Assembly (NCBI RefSeq): GCF_018320785.1
Contig: NC_054875.1
Coordinates: 29,207,157-29,271,156 of the forward strand
Length of the DNA stretch: 64,000 nt
Reading direction: 5' to 3'
Source: Cheilinus undulatus
Taxonomy: Eukaryota; Chordata; Actinopteri; Labriformes; Labridae
The notes under the pieces: model-generated
Database searches by the model: none
The model's input: the letters and a program-made list of their open reading frames with translations, nothing else
What the model was told of the DNA's origin: nothing
Program-made: the position numbers and the translations under genes
Shown: piece after piece, positions 39,255-58,878 of the stretch
Position numbering within the stretch: position 1 is the first letter of the stretch
Layout: every line of letters starts with the position of its first letter

Positions 39255-39600
39255 TGGTGTGTTTCCACCGAGTGATCCAGTTTTGTATAGTAAACCCTAC
39301 CTGATCTTGCATGGATTTCTACAGCACATCTGTACCCTTACTTAGTATAGGTGGGGGTGTAAGCCTAATGATGATAGCCATGTAAGTTTTGTAACAGTGT
39401 GACATGACAGCATAACATCATGTTGTGTTTGTCCATTATTAGCACTGTTGCTCGTGAAGCAACTACCCTCTTGATAATCAACAGACTGCAGTACAGTACA
39501 AAAAGTTTATTTTGGTATCTTTCCCAGTTTTAGACAGTAGAAACACTAATTTCCTACTGCACTGTACCAAACTGAACTGACCTGACTGCTTGGTTGAGAC
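39255..39600. repeat. Possible MITE remnant downstream of fbxw12
   Basis: gtgtttccaccgagtgatcc on the left and an inverted partner around tgtaccaaactgaactgacc on the right resemble the ends of a fish MITE family. The similarity is weak and the boundaries are approximate. Confidence 0.3.
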
Positions 39601-39906
39601 AGATGGCCCACAGGCACGGGCCGTCCTCTTCTCTCTATTATACTCCCTGATTGATAAGTGGACACAAGTGAGCTCAATTACAGGTTACACCAGGATAAGA
39701 GCAGAACCATGAGAGTACTGGGGAAAAAACAGCGCTATGGCAAATAACAGTGTCTTGTCAGTGTTTTTGTGTAAATAGTGGCACCAAAGAATATCTCAAC
39801 AGGCTGTAAGCAAATATGATGAACAGTTTATAATAAAAACAAATGTTCCTCCTTCAATCTGTCAGTGCAAACTTCATTTAGGCATCTGTTTGTCACACAG
39901 TAGTGC

Positions 39907-40006
39907 TCATAAGGTAAAAGAATAAGCTTTTAAGACATCTTTCCCATCTTTCCCTTCTGCTGAGGCCACAATGCTGGAGAAGTCACAGGCGACCTGGGTG
40001 AACCCG
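39907..40006 (-). CDS. fbxw12: fbxw12 terminal exon
   Basis: The acceptor is ttttctag. It encodes GFTQVACDFSSIVASAEGKD to LKAYSFTL, with TGA at 39909-39907. The ending resembles the mammalian C-terminus (SIVLRV...MYSLNT). Confidence 0.78.
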
Positions 40007-43000
40007 CTAGAAAACAGAACACAAAGTAACAGGATTAGGAAAAGACTGACCACCTGTATTCAGGCTAATGCATTACTATGAAACTGTGCTGCATCCTCGG
40101 CTGGCCACATGTAATCACACTGCGTTGATTACCTGGACATCGAGTGAGAGCCTCCCAGTAGATGGTATTTGCTCTCCAGGCTCAAACCGCTGTCTCCATC
40201 TTTTCTCCAAGTCAACACTCTTAAGGAGAGGTCCCGAGAGGCTGTCACAACACGGAAGCTATCCTATAAATGTGAAAAAAGCTCAAATCAATTTTAACAC
40301 TTAACTCTTCTACCTCTCTTCTAAGAAATTTCCTTTAATAAACAAAACAGCTCACCACACATATAGAGGTGATAGGCATGGTGTGATCTTTAAAGCTTGC
40401 GAGCAGTGCCCCTTTCAGGGAGTAAACCATTAGCTCCTGGCCTGCTGCCAGCACTAAGCAGTTGCTGCCCTTGGCTTCCAGGAGGAAGTGTGAGGAGCTG
40501 GTGTTCAGAGTCAGGGAGAAGGACTCCACCTGCTGGACTATGATGAGAAGAGACACTGAATTAGAACTCATGCTAACTTAACCTGACTTAACCTGATGGA
40601 TTTGTTTCACACATCCATTCGCCAGTAAGAAACAGGGAAACGGGCGTATCCATCTGCTTTGCAAGGTCAATGCTAACTACAGTCAGGGAAAAACAAAACA
40701 GTCTACTGAGGTTTATTCAGTCTATTTAAAATTGGTGTGTACATTATTTCAGTGCATGTCAGATGTTCCAAGGAACAATGAAGGATTTTTTTTGATGAAG
40801 GTTTGCTTGTGAATTATAAGCACCCTGGAAAATATAAGTTAGAAAGTAAATTAGTAAGTTTTATAATACTAACATCAATGATGTAAACGTCTGAATCGCA
40901 GTTATGATTGAGTATTAGCATAAACAATTAAAAATAAGCCAAATCTGTATCAGTATTTTAACATTATCTCCAGGCAAGGCCACCCATAAGGTGGGATAAA
41001 GGAGAGAACTATCTGGGCCCAGCCAAATGGGGGGCTCAAGGAGGCCAGTGAAATCATTGTCCATTGTAAAGTTTAATTTAAGCCTGAATAATAACCACTT
41101 TTGTCAAAGCAACAGGATTTATTTTAATTAATTTATGTATGCTATAGTACAGAATAGCCCTTTATTCAAAATGTAAATCCCTTTTCTTAAAGAAGAATTA
41201 CCTTATTTTAGTGAAGTATACAATGTGGATGGGCACATTCACTAAACCATTTGGAAAGCAATGTCAGACGTGAAATTGCAAAGGGGCAAAAAAAGCTGAA
41301 AATCGGCAAAAAGTGCTTTAAAGTGGCAAAAATGGGCGGTTAAAGAGGGGGAAAACTGACTAAGAAGGACCAGAATGGGTGGCAAAAAGCTGAAAATTGC
41401 CAAAAATTGGTTGAAAGTGTGAAAAATGGGATAATAGCAGCAATAAATTGACTAACAAATGCCAAAAAGCAGTGGTGAAAAGCTGTTAAAAAGAGGCAGA
41501 AACTGACAAAGAAAGGCAAAAATGGGTGGAGAAAAAAAACAGAAAATGGGCAAAAATTGGTTTAAAATAGCAAAAATGGGAAAGCAGCAAGAATGGGCTG
41601 AAAAAATGATGAAAAGCCGTTACAAAGTGGCAAAAATGGACTAAGAAAGGCATAAATAGGTGGAAAAAAAAAGTTAAAAAGTGGCAAAATTGGCAGAAAC
41701 TGTTATGAAAATGGATCTAAAAGTTGCATAAATAATAATTTCAACATCAGAAACCAATAATGGCCTGACACATTTTTCAGGCCAGAAAGGAAGAAACTGT
41801 TAGCAAGGACGCTTGCACCTATGCTACTGATCCAACACACGTGCACTGATATCATCAATAAATCGGAACTTGGGAGGGCCCATTCTCTGGGTTTTTCAGG
41901 GGCCTAGCTGATTCTGTGGGCAGGCCTGCCTGCAGTTAATGGTGGGTTTTCCAAGAATGACTCACCAAACATTTTATGTAACAGCTAGTTGAGGAGGAAG
42001 TATGACATGTAAAGTAAATCTGCACATATCTAAGTCCTCACCCTGGATCTCTGACTTGTACTTTGTCTTTTTAAGGCTGACATCGAACACAGTGAGAGCT
42101 TTGTTTCTTGGGCGCTGGTTGTAGTGGATGATGGCCAGTCTGGCAGGCTGGGTGGGAATGAAAACAGCAGCCTGGCAACCGGTGACTGGCACAGACTGGC
42201 ACAGAGGATCTTCATCCTCAGTCGGAGAGGTCAAACTCTCAGTGTAAATCACCTGTCAGCAAACCAAACAAACGAGAGAGGCTAAATCTGTATAAAAAAA
42301 ACACCTATTGTCTCCACTGTGGCATTTGTATAAAGGTGATGTGGTAAAAGAAAACAGACAAGAACAGGCTAATGCAAGAAATACAAAAACAGAAAGACAT
42401 ACCTTTGGGCTTAAATCATCATTTTCCTTGGTTCCAGCTGTGATCCATTTCTTGTCAGGTGACATAAGCAGGGTGTTGACTTTAAAGGTGTCACACACCA
42501 TTATGTTGGACTTTTCAGTTAAAGCTGTATCAGATAGTGTGCAAACAGATCCCTGGCTGGTTCCAACCTGAAAGTGAAAATCTGATGCAGCAATTACACA
42601 TCACCAGAAAGAGTGCTGTTTCAGATTTATAAACAAAAAATATCAGCATTGACTTACAGTCAGAAACCAGCTGTTGTTGATATTGTACTGCAGTAATGAA
42701 CAGTGTGGAGATGCAGCATTAAAGGAGGCCACCTCCTGTCCAGTCTGGCCCTGCCGGGTCTTTATGAGTCCTGTGGAGTCTGCTGTGATCACTACTTCCT
42801 GTTGTTCGTCAGTAATAATCGCTGTTAAAGGACTCTGTGCAGGACTACACCACAGGAGGTCACCCTGAGAGAAAAGGAGCAAGATCAGATAAATGCTTCA
42901 GGTTGGAGGGGATTAATTACTGCAGCTTTCAGCTTTAAATCAAGGAAGGGTGATAGGGTGTTTATATCAATAAAAACTATGTTTGTCTAAATGGGAATTA

Positions 43001-46000
43001 TAATTTTTTTTTAAGTCCATCAGAGTTAAAACATTTATGTTAGAAATAAAAATCGAATTATAGTCATACAAATGTGATACTATAGCAACAAAAGTATACA
43101 ATCCTAGCCACCCAATGTTGGGTAATCTATGGTTTTTCTTCATTTAAAATTGATGCAGCTGATTATTAAAATATTCAAGGTTTTATTATTTTTAAACACA
43201 TGGTATTCAAGAGTATGAAAAATTTTGACAACCTCACTAAACTGAAATGTTGCAATGATTTAGCAGAATTTAGACAGTGTGTAGGAGTTAGTCTGCAATT
43301 TTTCATGATAAAAAGCAAAAAACGTGCCTACTACTGGGCGTCTAGGACTTTTATCTTTGTCTGGTTTCTACCTGGTTTCAGTATGTTTTTTTTTTTTACC
43401 AGAATCACATAAAAGTTTATAATTCTGGTACTGTGACAACTATTTGTTATTTCTTTATAGAAAAAAAGTTCTCATTTTGAATTCGATGGCAGCAACACAT
43501 CTCAAAAAAGTAGGGACGGGGCAAAAAAAATGGAAAAGTGGTACCAATGAAAAGTAGCTAGAGAAGCATTTTGCGGCTAATTCGGTAAATTGGCAACAGG
43601 TAAGAAACATGACTGGGTGTAAAAGCAGCATTTTAGAAAAACAGTCTCTCAGAAGTAAAGATGAGCAGAAGTTCACCTATCGGTCGAAAAACCTGCATCT
43701 AAAATTGTGGAGCAATGTCAGAAAATGTTCTTTAAAGGTCCCATATTATGTAAATTAAACTTTTCAGGCCTTTCTAACAAAAACTTTCTAACACCGGTTT
43801 GTGAAATTTGCACATCAGTGCATTCTGTTTTTATTTACATTTTACACAGCGCCCTGACTTTTTTGAAATTGAGATAGTATATTATAATGAGAAAACACTT
43901 AGAATGCATAATTATATAAAATGGCATTGCACTGACATTCTGGACGCTCCATGCTCGGACTGTACCATCAGTGGAGGCACTGCAGATGATGGCACTGCTG
44001 CTCCACAGGTCAGGATGCTGATCTGAATTCTTCTGTAGATACACCAACCCCACCACCCTGCCTGGGACAGCATGTCCCACACAAATATGAGTTGAGAGAA
44101 ATAATGAAGTGAGGGGGAGAAATTTCCAGACTGTGTCAGCATACCTGTGTGTCCTCTGAGACTCTTGCAGGTGTAACCTCCTGACCGGCCTTTCGTCATA
44201 TTTGCCTCTAAGTGGCAACGCCGAAGAAAGTACCTCTTCCAGGAGTGATTCACCTGTTCACTTCCCAGGACAGAGACGTTACAGAAAGTCCAGCGCCGCA
44301 AACACATCCTTCTGTGGAGAACACGGATATAAATACGAACATCAGGTATGTGCTGTTTAGGTTTCAGAATAAAAGCTTATATCACAGTAGAGGTAGTGAT
44401 AACACAGGAAAAGGTAAAGTGCTGCTTTCCATATCAGATTAAAACTCCTGTGAGGAACTTTAGGTTTTGTGATGATTTTGGTGCATACACTGGCAAAGAA
44501 GAACGGATAATATGATAAACTATAAATAATTTGATGAACTACAGCATGAAACTCACAATCTTCAAGTGTAAATTTATCATGTGACGTATTTTAAAGATCA
44601 GTTCTGGGTCCACTTCTGTTTTCTATTTACATGCTGTCTTTGGGACACAAGATGTGCAACCTGGATCACATTTCTTCACTCATAAACTGTGTCACAGATA
44701 TCAAAAACAGGATGTCCCACAACTTTTTACAGCTCAATATGAATAGACACTGAACATCCCCTGGAGTTAAGTTCAATCCATCATCAAGAAAAGGAAGTAA
44801 ATGGCACATGAGTAAATCTGCTTAGATCAGACTGTCCTCACAAACTGAGTGACCGTGTAAGAAGGAGACTAGTGAGAGAGGCCCCCAAGACACCAATGAC
44901 TACTCTGAAGGAGTTAAAAGCTTCACCAGCAGAGATGAGAGAGACTCTGTATACAACTGTTCCCTGATTCTTCATCAGTCAAAGTTTTATGGGAGGGTTT
45001 CAAAGAGAAAGCCACTGTTGAAGAAAACTCACATTAAATCTCGTGTAGAGTTTGGAAGAAGGCATGGAAGACTCCATGGTCAAATGAAAGAAAGTTCTTT
45101 GGTCTGATGAGACCAATATTGTGCTTTTTGGCCATTGGACAAGATTCTACTGTATGTTTGGCAGACATTAAACACTGCACATTACCACAAACACACCATC
45201 CCAAGTACAGTGGTGGCAGCACCATGCTGTGGGGATGCTTCTCGGAAGCTGGCCCTGGAAGGCTTGTAAAAGGTACAGGGTGACATGAACGTGGCAAAAT
45301 ATAGGAAAATCTTGGAGGAGGACTTCATTCAGTCAGCAAGAGAACTATGGCTTGAGAGAAGATTTATCTTCCAGCACGCATTCAGAGAAAGCTACACAGA
45401 AATAGATTAAAGACAACAAGGTGAATATTCTGGAGTGGCTGAGTCAAAGCCCAGACCTCAATCCAGTAGACTATTTGGGGCTGGACTTGAGAAAAGGGCT
45501 GTTCCTGATCCGATCCCCATGCAACCTGACAGATTGAACAGGTCTGCAAAGAAGAATGGAGTAAAACTGCAGCTGCCAGATGTGCAAGCCTGATTGAGAC
45601 CGATCCACAGACTCAGTACTGTGATTGCAGCTAGAGGTGCATCTACTATACTTACTTGAAGGGGGTGAATATGCAGTCACTTTTTATTTACATTGCATTT
45701 TTTAATCTATTGATATTACATGGTAGAAATGTGTTTTCACTTTAATATTAAAGGGGTTTTTTGTTAAAAAAAAAAAAAAAGCCAAATCATATTGACCATG
45801 ACTGATTAAAAAAATCAATAAAAGGACAAAACAGCCAAGAGGTGCATACTTTTTAAAGGCACTGTATTTGTAATCAGTAGCATCTTTGATATATATTTTA
45901 ACCATGCAAAAAAGTGGAATACAGAGAGGGTTTACCTCCATAACCACGGGGTTTCAGCCGCTTCATGCCAGTCCTGAAAAGAAAATCGTTTTGACCTCAA

Positions 46001-46164
46001 ATCAGTTCGGAAAATAAATAAAAGCCAAATACATGAGCTACTTCCGCATTTTCAGACCTTCCTACCTTACAGACACTGGAGGCACTGATTAAATCCTCTT
46101 TAGTCAGAAATGTAAAGACATGAATGAGGCAGTCACCGATCAGATACGGCTCATGAAGATCCAT
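39907..46164 (-). CDS. fbxw12: fbxw12-like F-box/WD-repeat protein, ten-exon span
   Basis: F-box/WD proteins act as substrate receptors of SCF ubiquitin ligases. I assembled ten exons on the minus strand; every junction is GT-AG and in frame, giving 474 codons (human FBXW12 about 464). Seen: an N-terminal F-box from residue 1 (LIGDCLIHVFTFLTKEDLIS, then SASSVCKDWHEAAETPWLWR); NHSWKRYFLRR; GHTGRVVGLVYL followed by CSASTDGTVRAWSVQN, a WD-like repeat; QNGDLLWCSPAQSP (human QEGTMIWSSPVQ); MSPDKKWITAG (human CSPDKKWVFACG); and a C-terminal SIVAS...KAYSFTL. These landmarks appear in FBXW12 in the same order. Later WD repeats are degenerate, with few canonical GH or WD dipeptides, as in the mammalian protein. 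No substrate is known for the family. FBXW2 is an alternative but fits worse. Confidence 0.8.
40133..40263 (-). CDS. fbxw12: fbxw12 exon 9
   Basis: The acceptor is catttatag. It encodes DSFRVVTASRDLSLRVLTWR, then SKYHLLGGSHSM and a split Ser codon. The donor is GTAATC. Confidence 0.78.
40356..40537 (-). CDS. fbxw12: fbxw12 exon 8
   Basis: The acceptor is tcatcatag. It encodes QQVESFSLTLNTSSSHFLLE and GQELMVYSLKGALLASFKDH, a WD-like blade (human YLLLFSITGFLLQRFEDH). The donor is GTGAGC. Confidence 0.8.
40971..41932. mobile_element. Non-autonomous element with internal degenerate GGCAAAAATGG-type repeats (fbxw12 intron 7)
   Basis: Candidate inverted ends: left caggcaaggccacccata, right reverse-complemented caggcaggcctgcccaca. 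Between about 41270 and 41720 the sequence is a degenerate array of short units such as gcaaaaatggg, aagctgaaaat and ctgacaaagaaaggc, on one strand. No ORF. A clear target-site duplication was not found, so the exact ends are uncertain. Confidence 0.5.
42042..42252 (-). CDS. fbxw12: fbxw12 exon 7
   Basis: The acceptor is gctgacag. It encodes VIYTESLTSPTEDEDPLCQS through TVFDVSLKKTKYKSEIQ. The donor GTGAGG leaves one base. Confidence 0.8.
42403..42567 (-). CDS. fbxw12: fbxw12 exon 6
   Basis: The acceptor is actttcag. 55 codons: VGTSQGSVCTLSDTALTEKS through NTLLMSPDKKWITAGTKEN to SPK. The donor is GTATGT. Confidence 0.8.
42658..42864 (-). CDS. fbxw12: fbxw12 exon 5
   Basis: The acceptor is tctctcag. 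69 codons from GDLLWCSPAQSPLTAIITDE to SLLQYNINNSWFLT. The donor GTAAGT follows ACT. Confidence 0.8.
43440..43873 (+). mobile_element. Deletion derivative of the long-TIR Tc1-type family (fbxw12 intron 4)
   Basis: It shares gatggcagcaacacatctca and the start of the transposase region (aaaattgtggagcaatgtca) with the copy at 30318-32095. The right end, reverse-complemented, reads caaaaaagtcagggcgctgt, matching the outer left end of that copy (caaaaaagttggggcactgt). Most of the coding part is missing. The end lies 63 bp from fbxw12 exon 4. A fragment starting aaaggtcccatattatg (about 43735) lies inside. Confidence 0.6.
43937..44061 (-). CDS. fbxw12: fbxw12 exon 4 (WD-like repeat)
   Basis: The acceptor is gtcccag. 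It encodes RVVGLVYLQKNSDQ and SSAIICSASTDGTVRAWSVQ, ending in Asn, with donor GTCAGT in phase 0. The WD-position dipeptide is RAWSV. Confidence 0.78.
44145..44311 (-). CDS. fbxw12: fbxw12 exon 3
   Basis: The acceptor is ctccacag. It encodes RRMCLRRWTFCNVSVL and NHSWKRYFLRRCHLEANMTK, ending in the GHTG start of a WD repeat. The donor is GTATGC. Confidence 0.8.
44600..44757 (+). mobile_element. LINE reverse-transcriptase fragment
   Basis: Plus-strand translation reads VLGPLLFSIYMLSLGHKMCN, the fingers/palm block just before the catalytic YADD in non-LTR retrotransposons. After an apparent deletion that removes YADD it continues DIKNRMSHNFLQLNMN. Stops follow. It directly abuts the Tc1 remnant at 44760. 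Confidence 0.6.
44760..45870 (+). mobile_element. Decayed Tc1-like transposon (fbxw12 intron 2)
   Basis: The plus-strand remnant contains KRKPLLKKTHIKSRVEF, a LFGHW segment, the DNA for TMLWGCFS (45226-45243) and SPDLNPVDYLG (around 45445-45480), Tc1 transposase landmarks in the expected order. Frameshifts and in-frame stops show it is dead. The right end reads ttttaaaggcactgta, a typical TIR fragment. A shorter relative lies at about 15570-15990. Confidence 0.7.
45936..45973 (-). CDS. fbxw12: fbxw12 exon 2 (F-box, 38-nt microexon)
   Basis: The acceptor is ttttcag. It encodes DWHEAAETPWLW plus a split Arg codon, the classic C-terminal half of an F-box. The donor is GTAAAC. It is only 38 nt and easily missed by gene finders. 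Confidence 0.78.
46066..46164 (-). CDS. fbxw12: fbxw12 exon 1 (F-box)
   Basis: Starts MDLHEPYLIGDC with G at -3 and G at +4 around the ATG. It encodes 33 residues to SVCK, then donor GTAGGA. This is the first half of an F-box, presumed to contact SKP1. Confidence 0.8.
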
Positions 46165-47199
46165 CTCAACATTTATAGTGTTTTATTCTTCACCAACTCT
46201 CTCTATGCTAAACTTTACAAGACGTCAGAAAGGCAGTCTGATGTATTTGGGCAAACTACGGAAACAATACAGGGACACACTGGATAGTTTGTGTACCGTT
46301 TGGACTTGTAATGCCTTTACTTCGCCACCAGATGTCGCCATTGTAAAAGGTAGGAGGTTTATCCGGGGCAGAGGCGCACTTTATGTAGCTAGCTCCATCA
46401 CATGCTTTTAACTTTAAGAGATAATTAAATAACACCTGTCGAGTATTGCTAGTTCTAATAGAATAAGAAAACTTAGTTTTTAATGCAAGTATCATGTCTC
46501 TCAAACAGGTGACTTAATCATGTCTTTAATGTAAGACTAGAGAAAGAATAATTCAGTGTGGATTTGATTTGATGGCGTCATATATCGAAACAAAATACAT
46601 TAATCTTTTTTTGTGATTGTTTTTTTTAAAATGCTGTTTAGCCTAATGCGTTTTAAGTGGCAAAAATGTTGAGAATAATATAAGAGAAGCAAAAACCGGA
46701 AATATTCGCATCAAAATAAGCCAATGGAGACGTTACTCCGCGCCTTGACCCACTTAACAACCAAATAAAAGCTTTTCCAATCAGTCAAGGTGAATCCAAA
46801 GCACAGGAGTGTGTGTCTATATGCGTGTGTGTTGAGATTCAGCCCTGGCGGGATTCTTCAGCAGGGCCCCATCCTGTGAACACGCCCCAGATGGATGAGC
46901 CAGATATATAGCCAGGACCTGCGGGTAGCAGAGGAACTGTGAGAAAGAGATAACCGCACTTGTTCACCCCAAGGGTTACCTGTGACACCCTCGCAATGAC
47001 AACAGGGCCCAGCGGAAGGGGGCCACGTAAAGGGAGTTTGGATGATACCATAGCCGGCAAATAGTGTAAAAAAAAAAAAGTTCCTGTGATTGTACTATTT
47101 TGGAGTTTCCTTTGGAGTTACCTGTGCTGTGATCGATCGGAGAATAAGCGAGTTAAACAGCTCCACGGATCGGTGCATGAAACTAAGAGTCGGGCCGCA
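46165..47199. promoter_or_regulatory. Shared divergent 5' region of fbxw12 and wnt7a (1,035 bp between ATGs)
   Basis: The start codons of two oppositely transcribed genes lie at 46164 and 47200. On the wnt7a side there is a CCAAT at 46777-46781 and a TATATA at 46905-46910. No TATA is evident for fbxw12. Whether one control region serves both genes is inference. Confidence 0.5.
46905..46910 (+). promoter_or_regulatory. wnt7a: Possible TATA box for wnt7a
   Basis: TATATA in a moderately GC-rich stretch 290 bp before the ATG, with a CCAAT about 125 bp upstream of it. Such hexamers are common by chance, so this is only a candidate. Confidence 0.3.
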
Positions 47200-56499
<9,300 letters not shown>

Positions 56500-57749
56500 G
56501 GATATTTATTGGACAGTGTGTGATGTCTGAGAGGTTCATGTCTGTTTTCATGGACAAACTGGAACAGCTGGACTCCACAGGAAGGCTGCTATACAGTCTT
56601 TTACATCCACATTGAGGAACTACTGTACTGTGTGTACACTAAGCTGAAGATGGGGCGTCATGATTCTTTATTTTGCACACAAAGCTCTTCATGGACAGTT
56701 GTGTTCTTTGGGATGCAAAGCTGACAAAGTGACTAAAGGGAAAACTGCCTCCTGGAGTGTTGGACTGAAGCGAATATGGAGACTTTATGCTACATGGACA
56801 TGTTGAGAAAACAGATGCTGCCAGTGCAGATGAATTATGGTGGATGTGATTGCTGGGCAGGACACGCTGCTGTACTTCTGGCTCTGTGCACAGATGACAT
56901 GACACGGCCATTTGGAATATTTAACACACTGTATTTAGAGAATGAAAATAATTAATATTAATTTATTCTTTAAGAACTACTGATTTTGTCCGTTAAGGAT
57001 CAAAAGTAACTTAGTGTTGGGAGGTTTTAGTTGGTTAAATGTATCCACAGTTATCACTGGATTTGAATCTGCCTCGTGGTTTTAGAATAATGTTGCTCCA
57101 GATGAAACTGCTGTAGGCTACTCACACTGACCTCCTGACCCTCTCCTGAGTTTGTCTTCCCTCTGTTTGCTGCTAGTCTCCAGAATTGTTGAGGTCGAAT
57201 GCTGTACGCTCTGCTGACTGCCTTCAATGGCATTGCTGACTTCAGGCCGATTTAGCTTAACAGGTCGTATTCACAGATCAAAAACATGGGCACATTTTCC
57301 ACTTTTGGTAAATATTGGTGAATAGAGTATATTTTGTAAAAGCCTATTTTTATATGAATGTCTTATTTATATCTTTTGCATACTCATTGTCAAGTTCTGA
57401 CCCTGACACCTGTTTTTAAACCCCTGTGAACAAGAAAAGCTGATATATGTAAGTTGGCCCCTGCTGTCACTGCCATAGATGTATATTGTAAGTGATAGGA
57501 ATTGTTTATATGTGTCTGTGTTCAAACATCTGTGTTTACTGCGTTTCATGACTACTACTGATGGAATACAGGAACAGAATAACACTAAAAATCTTGATTT
57601 GCTTTATTGTTTCATTATATATCATGTCTCACTTGGATCATGGCTGAAGAAGAATGGAGAAGCACAGATACACTAGAAACAGATAAAAATACATGAAATA
57701 AGGTGTAAATGACTATTTTAAAGGAATACTGCACGTTAACTTCATTAGG
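56500..57749 (+). other. wnt7a: wnt7a 3'UTR and downstream flank
   Basis: No coding frame of note. AT-rich stretches, for example aattaatattaatttattc near 56950. The 3' end of the transcript could not be placed, since no clear AATAAA was seen. Confidence 0.5.
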
Positions 57750-58702
57750 GTTAACATCCAGTGTCTTTTATATGATGAACAAAGAAACACTATATTTCTA
57801 CAGTTTGAGGAAAATTTGAAGAACTAGATTCACATGTAGGATGTCATTGTGCAATGCATTCTGGGAAGTTATGTCAAATGGTTGCATTGTTCTCCCTATG
57901 GAGTTCGAGGTATAACCGGGTGGTGGTGGTGAGGGGGATTATAGTATATGGACCCAATTTAGAAGTAGACACTCAAACTTACTTTAGCTTTGTAAGCTGC
58001 AGCTAAAAGCTAACATTTCATCTCTCGCCACATATTTCATGTTATTAAGTATACCAATGTAGCTAAGCTTGTTTTAGCAAAGTGAACTTTAGCAAACATA
58101 GTTCAAGCTAACATTGCTATGTAAGCTTTGTAGATAACATAAGCTACGTAAACATGGCCATATAGCTTTCATAGCTAACATCAGCTTCGAAGGTATAGAT
58201 ATCCGTGACCTTCGTGGGCTTAAGCTTTAGCTACGCTAGCTACGTAGCCCTGTTACCTATGTTGCTTAGCAGAAGGATGAGATTTTTACCTGTAAGCAGA
58301 CTGTCTACTTGGCGTTATTCCATTTTATCAGGTCAGGTTTTTAACTTCCAACTTTTGGTATCCTGACTTTGACCCTTTATTTCCAATTTTTTCAATCCGG
58401 TTTTATTTTGATATTGTTAGCTTCTATTTCCACTTAGACGAATGTGGGTCTCACGGTAATGGTCTGCAAGAGGAGGGGTGTGAGATCTACAGTCTGCAGC
58501 CAGACCCCTCTCGAGCTATAAGGAAGAAATTACTGTCCTACAGATTAATGAGAGTGCAATCAGAGAGAACAATGGAACCATTTGAGATCTCTCCCCAGAA
58601 TGCATTGCACAACAATGGCAGCCTACATGTGATCTGTTTGAGAATTTCCTCAAAATGAACAAATGTAGTGTTTCTTTTGGTATATCTTCAAATGCAGGTT
58701 AA
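57750..58702. mobile_element. Foldback/MITE-like element with about 130-bp inverted ends
   Basis: The left arm reads aagaaacactatatttctac, then tttgaggaaaattt, cacatgtaggatgtcattgt and gcaatgcattctggg. The reverse complement of the right arm reads the same landmarks in the same order (aagaaacactacatttgttc, tttgaggaaattc, cacatgtaggctgccattgt, gcaatgcattctgggg). The middle (about 57990-58260) is full of short gctaac/agctacgta units. No ORF. Confidence 0.7.
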
Positions 58703-58846
58703 AAACACAACACTTTATCAAATGAAAAATTAATCATTGATGTAGAAGAGGGAATTTTCACTTGAGAGAGAGTATCAGTAAAGCTGTGACCTCTGGTGTT
58801 GAAAAAGTAAGGACAATGCAGATGCCCACTTGATGTTGCCCAAACA

Positions 58847-58878
58847 AACAAACAAACAAACAAACAAACAAACAAAAA
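58847..58878. repeat. (CAAA)n microsatellite
   Basis: About eight CAAA units in tandem. Confidence 0.9.

Larger units (their letters stand above)
37037..39906. other. Intergenic region between converging ptpdc1 and fbxw12
   Basis: It holds the ptpdc1 3'UTR, then the nested hAT-like elements at 38234-39116 and a possible MITE. Both 3' ends point into this interval. No other coding exon is supported. Confidence 0.6.
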
